From Oscillospiraceae bacterium (lineage in GTDB: Bacteria > Bacillota > Clostridia > Oscillospirales > Oscillospiraceae): a DNA stretch of 64,000 bases. The translations under genes and the position numbers were made by a program. The number at the start of each line of letters is the position of its first letter. Positions within the stretch are counted from its first letter, which is position 1. Location: NCBI GenBank assembly GCA_910574635.1, contig CAJTCG010000001.1:62001-126000 (forward strand). The letters are read 5' to 3'. Shown here one piece after another: positions 14,433 through 21,412 of this stretch. The notes beneath the pieces were generated by a model. That model saw only the letters and a list, made by a program, of their open reading frames with translations, ran no database searches and was not told the DNA's origin.

Positions 14433-15712
14433 CATTTCTGATACTCGAACTCAAAGCCGTCCATGGACACGGTGTCCCCGTCCTGAATGCCCAGTTCCTC
14501 CAGCCGCCGGAACACCCCCGCGTCCCGCAGGGCCTTGTCGAACCACATGCGGCTCTCATAGTCGGCGAAGTTGACGTTGGCCATCAGCCGCTGGAGCCAG
14601 GGGCCCTCCACCATCCAAACGCCGTCCTCATGCTGGATGTCCAGGGGGGCGGAGGCGTCCGCCTTGGGGGCCCGGGGCACGTAATCCGGCTCATACACGG
14701 CGATGGGCGGCAGCACGGACAGCCGCTCCGCCGCCAGCTGCACCAGCTCCCGGGTGCCCTTGTGGGCGGCGGCGGAAATCTCCACCAGGGGATAGCCCAA
14801 GGCCTCCACATGGGCCCGGAGGGCCTCCAGCAGGGCCGGCTCCTCCAGGATGTCCGTCTTGTTGGCGGCCACAATCTGGGGCCGCTTTGCGAGATCCGGG
14901 CTGTAGCGCTTCAATTCCTCGTTGATGGCGTCGAAATCGGCCACCGGGTCCCGGCCCTCGCTGCCGGACACGTCCACCACATGGACCAGCAGGCGGCAGC
15001 GGTCGACGTGGCGGAGGAAGTCGTGGCCCAGGCCCGCCCCCTCGCTGGCCCCCTCGATAATGCCGGGGATGTCCGCCAGGACGAAGCTGACGCCATCCTC
15101 CACCCAGACCACACCCAGGTTGGGGAAGAGGGTGGTGAAGTGGTAGTTGGCGATCTTGGGCTGGGCCTTGGAGACAACCGACAAGAGGGTGGACTTGCCC
15201 ACGTTGGGGAAGCCCACCAGGCCCACGTCCGCCAGGAGCTTGAGCTCCAAAATGACGTCGTGGCTCTCTCCGGGAAGGCCCGCCTTGGCGAAGCGGGGTA
15301 CCTGGCGGGTGGGGGTGGCGAAGTGGCTGTTGCCCCAGCCGCCCCGGCCCCCCCGGCAGAGGACGAAGGGCTCGCTGCCGCTCATGTCGGCCATAATCTC
15401 GCCGGTTTCGGCCTCCCGGACCAGGGTGCCCCGGGGGACGTGGATGGTGAGGGACTGGCCGTCCTTGCCGGACTTCCGGCCCCCCTGGCCGTCGGCGCCG
15501 TTAGCGGCGGAATATTTGCGCTTATAGCGGAAGTCCATCAGGGTGGACATATGGTCGTCCACCTGGAGGATGATGGAGCCGCCCCGCCCGCCGTCGCCGC
15601 CGTCGGGGCCGCCTGCGGCGACATATTTCTCCCGATGGAAGGCGATGGCGCCGTTGCCGCCATTGCCGGCTTTTACCGTGATTTTTGCTTTATCAATAAA
15701 TCCTGATGCCAT
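14432..15712 (-). CDS. obgE: GTPase ObgE/CgtA
   Basis: The 426-residue protein has the three Obg parts. The first is the glycine-rich Obg fold (about 1-158, GNGGNGAIAFHREK, GGPDGGDGGRGG). The second is the G domain (about 159-330, GFPNVGKSTLLS, DIPG, NKTD). The third is a C-terminal OCT domain (about 350-426), found mainly in Gram-positive members. Obg acts in 50S ribosome assembly and stress control. The ATG at 15712 has AGGAGG 5 bases upstream. It lies directly downstream of repeat copy 2, as recR does with copy 1. bL21/bL27 often precede obgE in Firmicutes; here rplU-prp-rpmA are on the same strand 1.2 kb upstream, separated by two repeats and the XRE/DUF6809 module, so the ancestral operon appears to have been interrupted. 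Confidence 0.97.
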   Translation of the reverse strand: MASGFIDKAKITVKAGNGGNGAIAFHREKYVAAGGPDGGDGGRGGSIILQVDDHMSTLMDFRYKRKYSAANGADGQGGRKSGKDGQSLTIHVPRGTLVREAETGEIMADMSGSEPFVLCRGGRGGWGNSHFATPTRQVPRFAKAGLPGESHDVILELKLLADVGLVGFPNVGKSTLLSVVSKAQPKIANYHFTTLFPNLGVVWVEDGVSFVLADIPGIIEGASEGAGLGHDFLRHVDRCRLLVHVVDVSGSEGRDPVADFDAINEELKRYSPDLAKRPQIVAANKTDILEEPALLEALRAHVEALGYPLVEISAAAHKGTRELVQLAAERLSVLPPIAVYEPDYVPRAPKADASAPLDIQHEDGVWMVEGPWLQRLMANVNFADYESRMWFDKALRDAGVFRRLEELGIQDGDTVSMDGFEFEYQK

Positions 15713-15721
15713 GGGGGCCTC

Positions 15722-16025
15722 CTTGCGTTTTCCCCCTGAAAAGGGGGGATTTTTCCGGCCCTTCGGGCGGGGCGGATTGGATACCAGCGATGGCTGGTGC
15801 ATTGCACCCCCCATTTTCTCTTTTTCTTGCCAGAAGAAAAAGAGAAAACGGGCCGTGCACGGTCCAAAAGAGAAAAAGAAGTATCGCCCCTGTGGGGGGA
15901 CGAAGGACGGGGGACGCGCAGGGCGTGCTTCCGTTTTTTACGAATGTCTCCTGCCCGCGGCGTGGTGCGGGCGGGGGTTTTGGTGGTTGTCGAATGGAGC
16001 AGCTCCTCTTTTCGCTGCCGCTACC
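15722..16025 (-). repeat. Triplex-type interspersed repeat, copy 2
   Basis: The arms on the plus strand are 15814-15828 (pyrimidine), 15834-15848 (purine) and 15866-15880 (mirror purine), each identical to copy 1. The outer parts differ from copy 1 by scattered substitutions and small gaps. The right end runs into the last codons of the XRE gene at 16021. The left end is the obgE ribosome site region. Confidence 0.9.
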
Positions 16026-16236
16026 CTGGCGGTAACGGCTCACGGCCCGCCAGCTGGTCCAGGGTGATGCCGTAGAGATCGGCAAAGGCGCAGAGAACGG
16101 TTAAGTTTGGTTCGCGCTCCCCGGTTTCATAGCGGCGATAAGAGCTGTAGGAAATGTTGCACTTTACAGCTACAATTTCTGCACTGTAATTGTGGCCTTT
16201 TCTTAGTGTGAGTAAATTTTCAGAAAAAACGCTCAT
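16021..16236 (-). CDS. XRE-family HTH regulator of DUF6809 module 2
   Basis: The 71-residue protein is one Cro/CI HTH domain (LTLRKGHNYSAEIVAVKC, SYSSYRRYETGEREP, LCAFADLYGITLDQLAG). It ends REPLPPG, very like the end of the module 1 regulator. It is divergent from the DUF6809 gene at 16336 across 99 bp. Its A+T content in the 5' half is higher than that of nearby housekeeping genes, which hints at acquisition. It is followed on the minus strand by repeat copy 2. Repression of the shared promoter region is inferred. Confidence 0.85.
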   Translation of the reverse strand: MSVFSENLLTLRKGHNYSAEIVAVKCNISYSSYRRYETGEREPNLTVLCAFADLYGITLDQLAGREPLPPG

Positions 16237-16253
16237 AGTTTTTCCCTCACCTA

Positions 16254-16282
16254 TTGACAGGCCAACTTGGCCCGAGTATAAT
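16254..16282 (+). promoter_or_regulatory. Promoter and operator of DUF6809 module 2
   Basis: TTGACA (16254-16259), 17 bases, TATAAT (16277-16282). The spacer holds the palindrome GGCCAA-c-TTGGCC (16260-16272), placed to block RNA polymerase when bound. Confidence 0.88.
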
Positions 16283-16335
16283 GTCTATATGGATTAACCC
16301 AAACGGAAAAACCCAAATAGAAAGCGAGTGGTTTT

Positions 16336-16590
16336 ATGGAACTGCTATTCCATACGCTCTACTCTTACGTCCAAGAAAATCAAGTTTTCCGCTATCTCCA
16401 AACGCCGGAATACCGTCGGGCGGTATCAAACATAGAGAAGGACTGGGTAAGGTTTCGATCGACTCTGACGGCAGAGCAAAGTAATCAGCTGGACGCGCTG
16501 TTGGCGCGCGAGAGGGAGGTTGCGCTTATAGAGGATAAAGCATCATTTTGCAGCGCTCTATCTATCGGAATCAGTTTAGGACGGCTTTGA
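16336..16590 (+). CDS. DUF6809 family protein, module 2
   Basis: The 84-residue helical protein aligns end to end with the module 1 protein: LYSYVQE, a Tyr pair around EYRRAV, W-RFRSTLTAEQ in the centre, and ISLGRL at the C terminus. Codons are less GC-biased than the neighbours, as for its regulator. The ribosome site is weak (GAAAGCGAG). Function is unknown. It is preceded by the consensus promoter at 16254 and followed directly by repeat copy 3, which would lie in its 3' untranslated region. Confidence 0.85.
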   Translation: MELLFHTLYSYVQENQVFRYLQTPEYRRAVSNIEKDWVRFRSTLTAEQSNQLDALLAREREVALIEDKASFCSALSIGISLGRL

Positions 16591-16598
16591 GCGGACCA

Positions 16599-16885
16599 GG
16601 TAGCGCCAGCGGAAAGAGCAGCTTGTCCATTCATCGAGGAGCAAACCCTCGCCCGCACTACGCCGCGGGCTGGAGACATGCGTAAAAACAGAGGCACGCC
16701 TTGCGCGTCCCCTCGTCCCCCGTCCCCCGCAGGGCGATACTTCTTTTTCTCTTTTGGACCGTGCACGGCCCGTTTTCTCTTTTTCTTCTGGCAAGAAAAA
16801 GAGAAAATGGGGGGTGCAATGAACCAGCCATCATCATGGCTGAAATCCTCCCCGCCCGTCAGGGCGAGCAAAAGCCCCCTCCCCT
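16599..16885 (+). repeat. Triplex-type interspersed repeat, copy 3
   Basis: Inverted relative to copies 1 and 2. The arms are TTCTTTTTCTCTTTT (16741-16755), TTTTCTCTTTTTCTT (16773-16787) and AAGAAAAAGAGAAAA (16793-16807). The side hairpin is here CAGCCAT...ATGGCTG rather than CCAGC...GCTGG, a change that keeps pairing. It sits between convergent genes. Confidence 0.9.
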
Positions 16886-16897
16886 GCCAAGGGGAGA

Positions 16898-16926
16898 AAA
16901 AAGGACCCGGACGGAAGTCCAGGCCC
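16898..16926 (-). terminator. Terminator of the rplU-prp-rpmA operon
   Basis: Minus strand: GGGCCTGGAC-ttcc-GTCCGGGTCC followed by six T residues, just after the rpmA stop. Confidence 0.9.
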
Positions 16927-16935
16927 TTTCAACGC

Positions 16936-17217
16936 TCACTCAGCCTCGTAGACAGAGACCTGCTTGCGATCCTTGCCCAGCCGCTCGAAGCGGACCGTGC
17001 CGCTGGCGGTGGCAAACAGGGTATCGTCGCTGCCGCGGCCCACGTTCACGCCGGGGTGAATGTGGGTGCCGCGCTGGCGCACCAGAATGTTGCCCGCCAG
17101 GACAAACTGCCCGTCCGCCCGCTTGGGGCCCAGGCGCTTGGCCTTGGAGTCGCGGCCGTTCTTGGTGGAGCCGCCGCCCTTCTTGTGGGCAAAGAACTGT
17201 AAACCAATGCGAATCAT
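16936..17217 (-). CDS. rpmA: 50S ribosomal protein bL27 with cleavable N-terminal extension
   Basis: The 93-residue protein has the bL27 core ([40 protein letters not shown]). Before the core lies [10 protein letters not shown], the Firmicute extension that the Prp protease removes after the LQFFA-type motif to expose the mature N terminus near the peptidyl-transferase centre. prp itself is the gene upstream. The start at ATG 17217 is chosen because it gives the usual extension length; an ATG four codons earlier is possible. Confidence 0.97.
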   Translation of the reverse strand: MIRIGLQFFAHKKGGGSTKNGRDSKAKRLGPKRADGQFVLAGNILVRQRGTHIHPGVNVGRGSDDTLFATASGTVRFERLGKDRKQVSVYEAE

Positions 17218-17263
17218 GTCAGGGACCATCCTTTCTGAAAGATTTTAGATGGGGAAGGGGACC

Positions 17264-17596
17264 TCAGTCCGCTTCCAAAACCTCAATGTTGTCCGGGTAC
17301 TCGTCGTGGAGCATGGTGAAATAGACCATCAGCCCCGTCAGAAGGGTCTGGCAGGTGCTCTCCGCCGTGGGGCCTAAGGCTCCGGGAAGGCGCAGGGAAA
17401 TCAGCGCCTTGTCCCCGTCAATCCGCACCGCGGCGGCAAGGCCCAAAACGTCGTTGACGGTGGCCTCCACCAGGGTGACGGCGGCGGTGATGGACGCGCA
17501 GAGGAGGTCTTCCCCCGCCTCGGCCCAGCCGCTGTGGCCCTTGGCCTCAAAGCCGGTGATCCGGCCCGCTTCCGTGTGGAAGGTGACGCTGGTCAT
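17264..17596 (-). CDS. prp: Ribosomal-processing cysteine protease Prp
   Basis: The 110-residue protein (former DUF464) has the catalytic His in GHSGWAEAGED (about 20-30) and the catalytic Cys in LLCASIT (about 31-38). It cleaves the N-terminal extension of bL27, which is essential in Gram-positive bacteria with the extension. Its position between rplU and rpmA is the standard one. It starts 2 bp after the rplU stop, so the three genes are co-transcribed. Confidence 0.95.
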   Translation of the reverse strand: MTSVTFHTEAGRITGFEAKGHSGWAEAGEDLLCASITAAVTLVEATVNDVLGLAAAVRIDGDKALISLRLPGALGPTAESTCQTLLTGLMVYFTMLHDEYPDNIEVLEAD

Positions 17597-17598
17597 GC

Positions 17599-17910
17599 TC
17601 AGACGGAGATCTTGCCGATCTCGACCTTGGTATAGGGCTGGCGATGGCCCTGACGCTTGCGGTAGCCCTTCTTGGGATTGTACTTGAAGATGCGGATTTT
17701 CTTGCCCTTGCCGTTTTTCACGACCGTGGCTTCTACAGAAGCGCCGGCCACGGTGGGAGCACCGAAAGTGGCCTTGTCCCCGTCGATGACGGCCAGGACC
17801 TGGTCGAACTTCACGGCGTCGCCGGCCTCCTGGGGCAGCTTTTCGATGTAGACCACGTCGCCCTCGGCCACCTTGTACTGCTTTCCGCCGGTCACGATGA
17901 TTGCGTTCAT
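17599..17910 (-). CDS. rplU: 50S ribosomal protein bL21
   Basis: The 103-residue protein has the normal bL21 pattern: [25 protein letters not shown]-like VKFDQVLAV, and a basic C-terminal half ([18 protein letters not shown]). It is the first gene of rplU-prp-rpmA. The ATG at 17910 has AAGGAG 9-14 bases upstream. A consensus promoter and a leader of about 80 nt precede it. Confidence 0.97.
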   Translation of the reverse strand: MNAIIVTGGKQYKVAEGDVVYIEKLPQEAGDAVKFDQVLAVIDGDKATFGAPTVAGASVEATVVKNGKGKKIRIFKYNPKKGYRKRQGHRQPYTKVEIGKISV

Positions 17911-17991
17911 GCTTGTTTCAACTCCTTCATTTACGGGCTCGCTGTCGGGGGCGGCGTCTGCGCGCACTTATTCAGGCCCATTCTAAGCGGC
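17911..17991 (-). ncRNA. Candidate L21 leader (ribosomal protein autoregulatory RNA)
   Basis: The predicted 5' leader contains GAATGGGCCTGAATAAGTG and a closing GAGCCC before the AAGGAG site. This resembles the Firmicute L21 leader motif by which bL21 is thought to control rplU. Position directly before rplU fits. I judge this from memory of the motif, without a covariance search. Confidence 0.5.
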
Positions 17992-17997
17992 TTCCTT

Positions 17998-18026
17998 AGT
18001 ATATCAGCAGAATTTGGGCTTGTCAA
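17998..18026 (-). promoter_or_regulatory. Promoter of the rplU-prp-rpmA operon
   Basis: Minus strand: TTGACA (18021-18026), 17 bases, TATACT (17998-18003). Confidence 0.88.
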
Positions 18027-18064
18027 TGGGGTTTGGCGATTTTTTGGAAAACCGGGCGGGCTTC

Positions 18065-18093
18065 TTGCCCTTTCCTCCAAAATGTGCTATTCT
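18065..18093 (+). promoter_or_regulatory. Sense promoter of small-peptide locus 2
   Basis: TTGCCC (18065-18070), 17 bases, TATTCT (18088-18093), with extended -10 TGC. The predicted start, near 18100, is the first base of the inverted repeat. Confidence 0.65.
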
Positions 18094-18172
18094 ATAGATG
18101 GCGCTGCCAGTAACGGTAGGCGGTCCGTCCCCCAGCAATGGGGGCCTTGTCCCCCGGAAAGGGGGGATTGCT

Positions 18173-18259
18173 ATGGTTACATACAGTGAGCTTTTCGCTT
18201 ACTCCCTGGTGATCATCAGCGTTGTAAGTCTGGTACTCCAGTTTTGCAAAAGGAAATGA
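18173..18259 (+). CDS. 28-residue hydrophobic peptide, candidate type I (Hol-Tox-like) toxin (locus 2)
   Basis: The ATG at 18173 follows GGAAAGGGGGG. The peptide has a polar start, a single membrane-spanning segment (LFAYSLVIISVVSLVLQF) and a basic tail (CKRK). This is the shape of small Firmicute type I toxins and of the putative holin-like toxin family. The stop codon is inside the stem of a terminator-like hairpin (18257-18286). A consensus promoter on the other strand (18342-18369) would make an overlapping antisense RNA. Membrane location and toxicity are inferred from shape and context. Confidence 0.7.
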   Translation: MVTYSELFAYSLVIISVVSLVLQFCKRK

Positions 18260-18290
18260 CCGCCCCTCCGTCCAAGAGCGCGGTCATTCC
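18257..18290. terminator. Stem overlapping the stop codon of peptide locus 2
   Basis: TGACCGC (18257-18263) pairs with GCGGTCA (18280-18286), followed by TTCCTT. It can end the sense RNA and perhaps the antisense RNA. Confidence 0.6.
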
Positions 18291-18335
18291 TTGACTAAAC
18301 TTTAGGGACGGGCCGTCTGCCGGCAGCGCCCTTAT
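18258..18335 (-). ncRNA. Candidate antisense RNA of peptide locus 2
   Basis: It would start near 18335 from the minus-strand promoter and overlap the 3' end of the peptide mRNA. Its 5' end repeats the 5' end of that mRNA (GGCGCTGCC). Confidence 0.5.
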
Positions 18336-18341
18336 AAATTA

Positions 18342-18369
18342 ATTATACCAAATCCTTTGCGATTGTCAA
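18342..18369 (-). promoter_or_regulatory. Antisense promoter of small-peptide locus 2
   Basis: Minus strand: TTGACA (18364-18369), 16 bases, TATAAT (18342-18347). Both boxes are perfect consensus. Confidence 0.88.
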
Positions 18370-18384
18370 GCTTCTCTCAGCGGG

Positions 18385-19263
18385 TCAGCAGGACGCCAGC
18401 AAAGCCTCCAGCTCCTCCCGAGAAAAGCGCTGCACGTTGTCGCAGAAGCGGCAGGTCAGCTCCGCGCTCCCCTGCTCGTCGATCATGGCCCGCAGCTCCT
18501 CCCGGCCCAGGCTGATGAGGGCCCGCTCCATCCGCTCCCGGCTGCAATCGCAGCGGTACGCGATGGGCCGCTTCTCCAGCACCTCCAGCGCAAGGCCCGG
18601 CAGGGCCGCATGGAGCAGGGCCTCCGGGTCCGGGTCGGCCTTCAAAAGCTCCGTCACCGGCCCGGCGGCGCGGAGGGAGGCCTCCAGCCGCTCCGCCGTC
18701 TCCTCGCCCGCGCCGGGGAGGAGCTGGACCAGATACCCTCCGGCGGACAGGACGCTCTGGTCCCGGTCCACCAGCACCCCCAGGCCGCAGGCCGTGGGAA
18801 TCTGCTCGGACTCCACGAAGTAGAGGGCGATGTCCTCGGCAATCTCCCCCCAGAGAAGGCCCACGCTGCCCACATAGGGCTCCTTCATCCGCAGGTCCCG
18901 AATTACCGTCAAAGTCCCTTGGTTTCCTACGGCGGTTCCCACGTCCAGCTTCCCGTCCTCCCGCAGGGGGATGTCCACGGCGGGGTTTTCCACCGTGCCC
19001 CGGACATTGCCCTCGTGGTCCGACACCGCCAGCAGCGTCCCCAGAGGGCCGCCGCCCTTGATTTGCAGGGTGAGGCTGGCGGCCTCTTCTTTCAGGGCGT
19101 TGCCCATCATGGAGGCCCCCGCCAGAAGGCGGCCCAGGGCCGCCGTGGCCACCGGCAGGGTCTTGTGAATCTGCCGGGCCCGCTCCGTCAGGTCCCGGGT
19201 GGACACGGCGGAAACTTTTATCAGGCCGTCCTGGGAGATGGCCCGGATCAATTGGTCGCTCAT
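18385..19263 (-). CDS. hslO: Redox-regulated chaperone Hsp33
   Basis: The 292-residue protein has the Hsp33 N-terminal domain (RAISQDGLIKVSAVSTRDL at the start, GNALKEEAASLTLQIKGGGPLG near 60). The C-terminal zinc-binding redox switch has four Cys (CDC near 238, CRFC near 269). Oxidation releases zinc and activates this ATP-independent holdase. It ends 125 bp from the antisense promoter of peptide locus 2. It is probably transcribed with the upstream methyltransferase and yerC genes, 17 bp away. Confidence 0.96.
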   Translation of the reverse strand: MSDQLIRAISQDGLIKVSAVSTRDLTERARQIHKTLPVATAALGRLLAGASMMGNALKEEAASLTLQIKGGGPLGTLLAVSDHEGNVRGTVENPAVDIPLREDGKLDVGTAVGNQGTLTVIRDLRMKEPYVGSVGLLWGEIAEDIALYFVESEQIPTACGLGVLVDRDQSVLSAGGYLVQLLPGAGEETAERLEASLRAAGPVTELLKADPDPEALLHAALPGLALEVLEKRPIAYRCDCSRERMERALISLGREELRAMIDEQGSAELTCRFCDNVQRFSREELEALLASC

Positions 19264-19280
19264 GGTTCAAACTCCTTGCT

Positions 19281-20018
19281 TCAGCAGCATTGAAATTGCC
19301 AGCGGTCCTCGTTGAGCCGCGGGGGCTTGTCCGTCAGGTCCCCCGTCAGATGGACGGAGGAAAAGCCCGCCTCGCCCAGGGCTTCCCGCAAAAACGCCTC
19401 GCTCCAGGCCCGTTCCCGGTGCTCCTCGAAGGAGCGGTCCCAGGCCCCGCCGGGGCGGAGGCGGAACAGGTCCACCTGATAGGTGCAGATCTGCTTTTTC
19501 TCGGAGAAGAAGGTCCGCCAGACGCAGAAGCTCTCCTCCGTCTCGTCCATGTAGAGCTGCCCGTTCATCCGCCGGAGCTTGTAGGGGGTGTTCACGTCGA
19601 AGAGGAACAGGCCCCCCGGCTTGAGCCAGCGGCGGACATGGCGGAAAGTCTCCTTCAAATCCCGCTCCGCCGTCAGGTAGTTCAGGGAATCCAAAGTGGA
19701 GACCACCGCGTCCGCCGGCTGGGCCAGGCGGAGCCTGGGCATGGCCTGGTGGAGGAACAGGGGCGGCCGCTCCAGGCCCGCCGCTTTTGCCGCCGCCTGG
19801 GCCAGCATCTCCTCGGACCCGTCGGCGGCGAGGACCTGATAGCCCTTCTTCGCCAGAAGGCACGCGATGGTCCCCGTGCCGCACCCAAGGTCCAGCACCG
19901 TCTCCACGGGGATGGGGCTTTTGCGGAGCCGCCGCGCAAGAAACGCCGCCCGGCGGCGGTAGGACCCGTCGGCCATGAGGCCGTCGTAGCTGGCGGCCAG
20001 GGCGTCATAGGCGCTCAT
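19281..20018 (-). CDS. Class I SAM-dependent methyltransferase
   Basis: The 245-residue protein has the Rossmann methyltransferase motif I VLDLGCGTGTIACLLAKKG (about 40-58), the acidic ribose-binding position AADGSEEML, and motif IV region VVSTLDSLNYL. Downstream segments (GGLFLFDVNTPYKL) are those of small-molecule methyltransferases near YerC in clostridia. The substrate cannot be told. Its ATG overlaps the stop of yerC (TCATGA arrangement on the minus strand), so the two are coupled. Confidence 0.85.
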   Translation of the reverse strand: MSAYDALAASYDGLMADGSYRRRAAFLARRLRKSPIPVETVLDLGCGTGTIACLLAKKGYQVLAADGSEEMLAQAAAKAAGLERPPLFLHQAMPRLRLAQPADAVVSTLDSLNYLTAERDLKETFRHVRRWLKPGGLFLFDVNTPYKLRRMNGQLYMDETEESFCVWRTFFSEKKQICTYQVDLFRLRPGGAWDRSFEEHRERAWSEAFLREALGEAGFSSVHLTGDLTDKPPRLNEDRWQFQCC

Positions 20019-20308
20019 GACGGTTTGTCCTTCATCCGGGCGAAGAGCTGGGCATAGGCCCCGGTGCCGTAGTTCAGCGAGCGGTTCACCCGGCTGATGG
20101 TGGCGCTGGACGCGCCGGTGCGCTCTAAAATCTCGTTATAGATCATGCCGTCGTCCAGCAGGGAGGCCACCTCGAAGCGCTGCTCCATGCTCCTGAGCTC
20201 CGCCACGGTGCAAAGGTCCTGAAAAAACTGATAGCACTCCTCCTCGTCCCGGAGCTGCAAAATGGCCCTATAGAGCTGGCCGCTTTTTTCTTTCTTGCCG
20301 ATCTTCAC
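20015..20308 (-). CDS. yerC: YerC/YecD family TrpR-related protein
   Basis: The 97-residue protein matches the TrpR-like YerC family: LYRAILQLRDEEECYQFFQDLCTVAELRSMEQRF, then the HTH region (YNEILERTGASSATISRVNRSLNYG). It probably binds DNA, but its target and ligand are unknown. The GTG at 20308 is chosen because AGGAGG lies 7 bases upstream; a longer frame from 20338 would include that site. It leads the yerC-methyltransferase-hslO group. Confidence 0.9.
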   Translation of the reverse strand: MKIGKKEKSGQLYRAILQLRDEEECYQFFQDLCTVAELRSMEQRFEVASLLDDGMIYNEILERTGASSATISRVNRSLNYGTGAYAQLFARMKDKPS

Positions 20309-20471
20309 ACTGAGACCTCCTGTCTTTGTTTTCAGCACTCCTATTTTAACCTTTCAGAGCGTGAAAGTAAAGGGGGCTTTGGAGGAAATTTTCGGGAAAA
20401 ACGCCCGCCCTTGTCACCGCCTCCCCCTCCGGCGCATAGGCTGGAGAAATACGGGGAGAGGAGCGGTGGCT

Positions 20472-21155
20472 GTGGGAGAGCGTCTGGCCCTGAAAACGGA
20501 GCCCTTCGCGGCGGAGCGGGAGTGGACGGTGGAGGGGGTGCCGGTGCTGTCGGCCCTGGCCCAGGTGCCGGAGCCGGAGGGGAAGGACCGGACGGCCCGG
20601 CGAATCAAGCGCTTTTACCGGCTGCAATGCCGCGCCTTTCTGCGCTACTGCGAGAAATGCCTTCTGCCCCAGGCGGCGGCGGAGTACCGCGCGGCCCTGG
20701 AGGCCAGCCGCCCCCTGCCCGCCTTCCGGGCGGAGCTTTCCTACCGGGTGACCTATCACGAGGGGGGCCTTTGGAGCGTCTGCACCCAGACCCGGGAGAC
20801 CCTGGGCCCCGGCCCGGCCCTGGTGACCCGGCGGGGGGACACCTGGGATTTGGCGGCGGGATACCCGGTGCCGCTGAAGGACTTCTTCCCCGCCGGGGCG
20901 GCCTGGAAAAAGCGGATTCTCCGCCACGCGGAGGAGGAGATCCGGCGGCGGGAGCGGGCCGGGGCGGGCCGCTGGCGGGAGGACTGGCGGCGCCAGCTCC
21001 GGCGGCGGTTCAACCCCCAAAACTTCTACTTAACGGCGGAGGGCCTGGCCTGTTTCTGGCCCATGTACGCCATCGCCCCGGCGTCGGAGGGGGTGCCGGT
21101 GTTCTTGCTGCCCTACGGGGAAGGGGTATCGCCGGAGCGGAAGGCGGAAGCCTGA
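20472..21155 (+). CDS. DUF3298 (RsiV-like) domain protein
   Basis: The 227-residue protein has a PdaC/DUF3298 pattern: an N-terminal half with paired strands (FRAELSYRVTYHEGGLWSVCTQT), then PVPLKDFFPAGAAWKKRILRHAEEEI, a basic helix, and FYLTAEGLACFWPMYAIAP...GVPVFLLPYGE at the end. Relatives are the extracellular part of anti-sigma factors (RsiV) and lysozyme-binding proteins, but no signal peptide or membrane segment is seen here, so it looks cytoplasmic or has lost its anchor. The GTG at 20472 is preferred for its AGGAG spacing of 8 bases; the GTG at 20466 is too close. Confidence 0.75.
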   Translation: MGERLALKTEPFAAEREWTVEGVPVLSALAQVPEPEGKDRTARRIKRFYRLQCRAFLRYCEKCLLPQAAAEYRAALEASRPLPAFRAELSYRVTYHEGGLWSVCTQTRETLGPGPALVTRRGDTWDLAAGYPVPLKDFFPAGAAWKKRILRHAEEEIRRRERAGAGRWREDWRRQLRRRFNPQNFYLTAEGLACFWPMYAIAPASEGVPVFLLPYGEGVSPERKAEA

Positions 21156-21331
21156 GAAAAAGACCCCAGTTCGCTGGGGTCTATGTTAATATCCCAAACG
21201 CCCAGAAGAATACAAACGCGGCGCACCGCGTCCTTTTCGTCCCGGGCAACTTGGATGGCTCGGGCAATGGCGATGCCCAGAGGGCATGCCCCCTGGGCAA
21301 GCGTCGGGGGCGGCGTTTTATAAGGGGACAT
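21113..21331 (-). CDS. Small hypothetical protein divergent from an XRE regulator
   Basis: This 72-residue frame has a strong AGGAGG site 7 bases before ATG 21331. The first 50 codons look coding, with a helix IAIARAIQVARDEKDAVRRVCILLGV. The last 20 codons run through a GACCCCAG/CTGGGGTC terminator-like hairpin (21162-21181) and overlap the end of the DUF3298 gene by 43 bp. I do not recognise the family. It is divergent from the XRE gene at 21413, an arrangement like the DUF6809 modules, although the protein is unrelated by eye. Confidence 0.5.
   Translation of the reverse strand: MSPYKTPPPTLAQGACPLGIAIARAIQVARDEKDAVRRVCILLGVWDINIDPSELGSFSQASAFRSGDTPSP
21159..21184. terminator. Terminator after the DUF3298 gene
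   Basis: GACCCCAG-TTCG-CTGGGGTC has an A run on its left, giving five T residues on the minus strand. The plus-strand T run is poor, so it works best for minus-strand transcription. Confidence 0.65.
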
Positions 21332-21412
21332 GGCAAGACCTCCTAAACCAGTTCCTTATGTATACATAATAAGATTAACACAAAAACACTCTATCATCAA
21401 GGAAAACTTACG

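Larger units (their letters stand above)
18100..18330. repeat. Inverted repeat bounding small-peptide locus 2
   Basis: GGCGCTGCC (18100-18108) and GGCAGCGCC (18322-18330) are perfect inverse complements. A second block (CCGTCCC on the left, GGGACGG on the right) continues the pairing inside. Each begins at a predicted transcription start. Confidence 0.85.

Noticed and set aside
20295-20471. Longer N terminus for the DUF3298 protein
   Set aside because: It overlaps the promoter region of yerC, has no ribosome site and adds a non-conserved basic stretch; GTG 20472 has a proper AGGAG.
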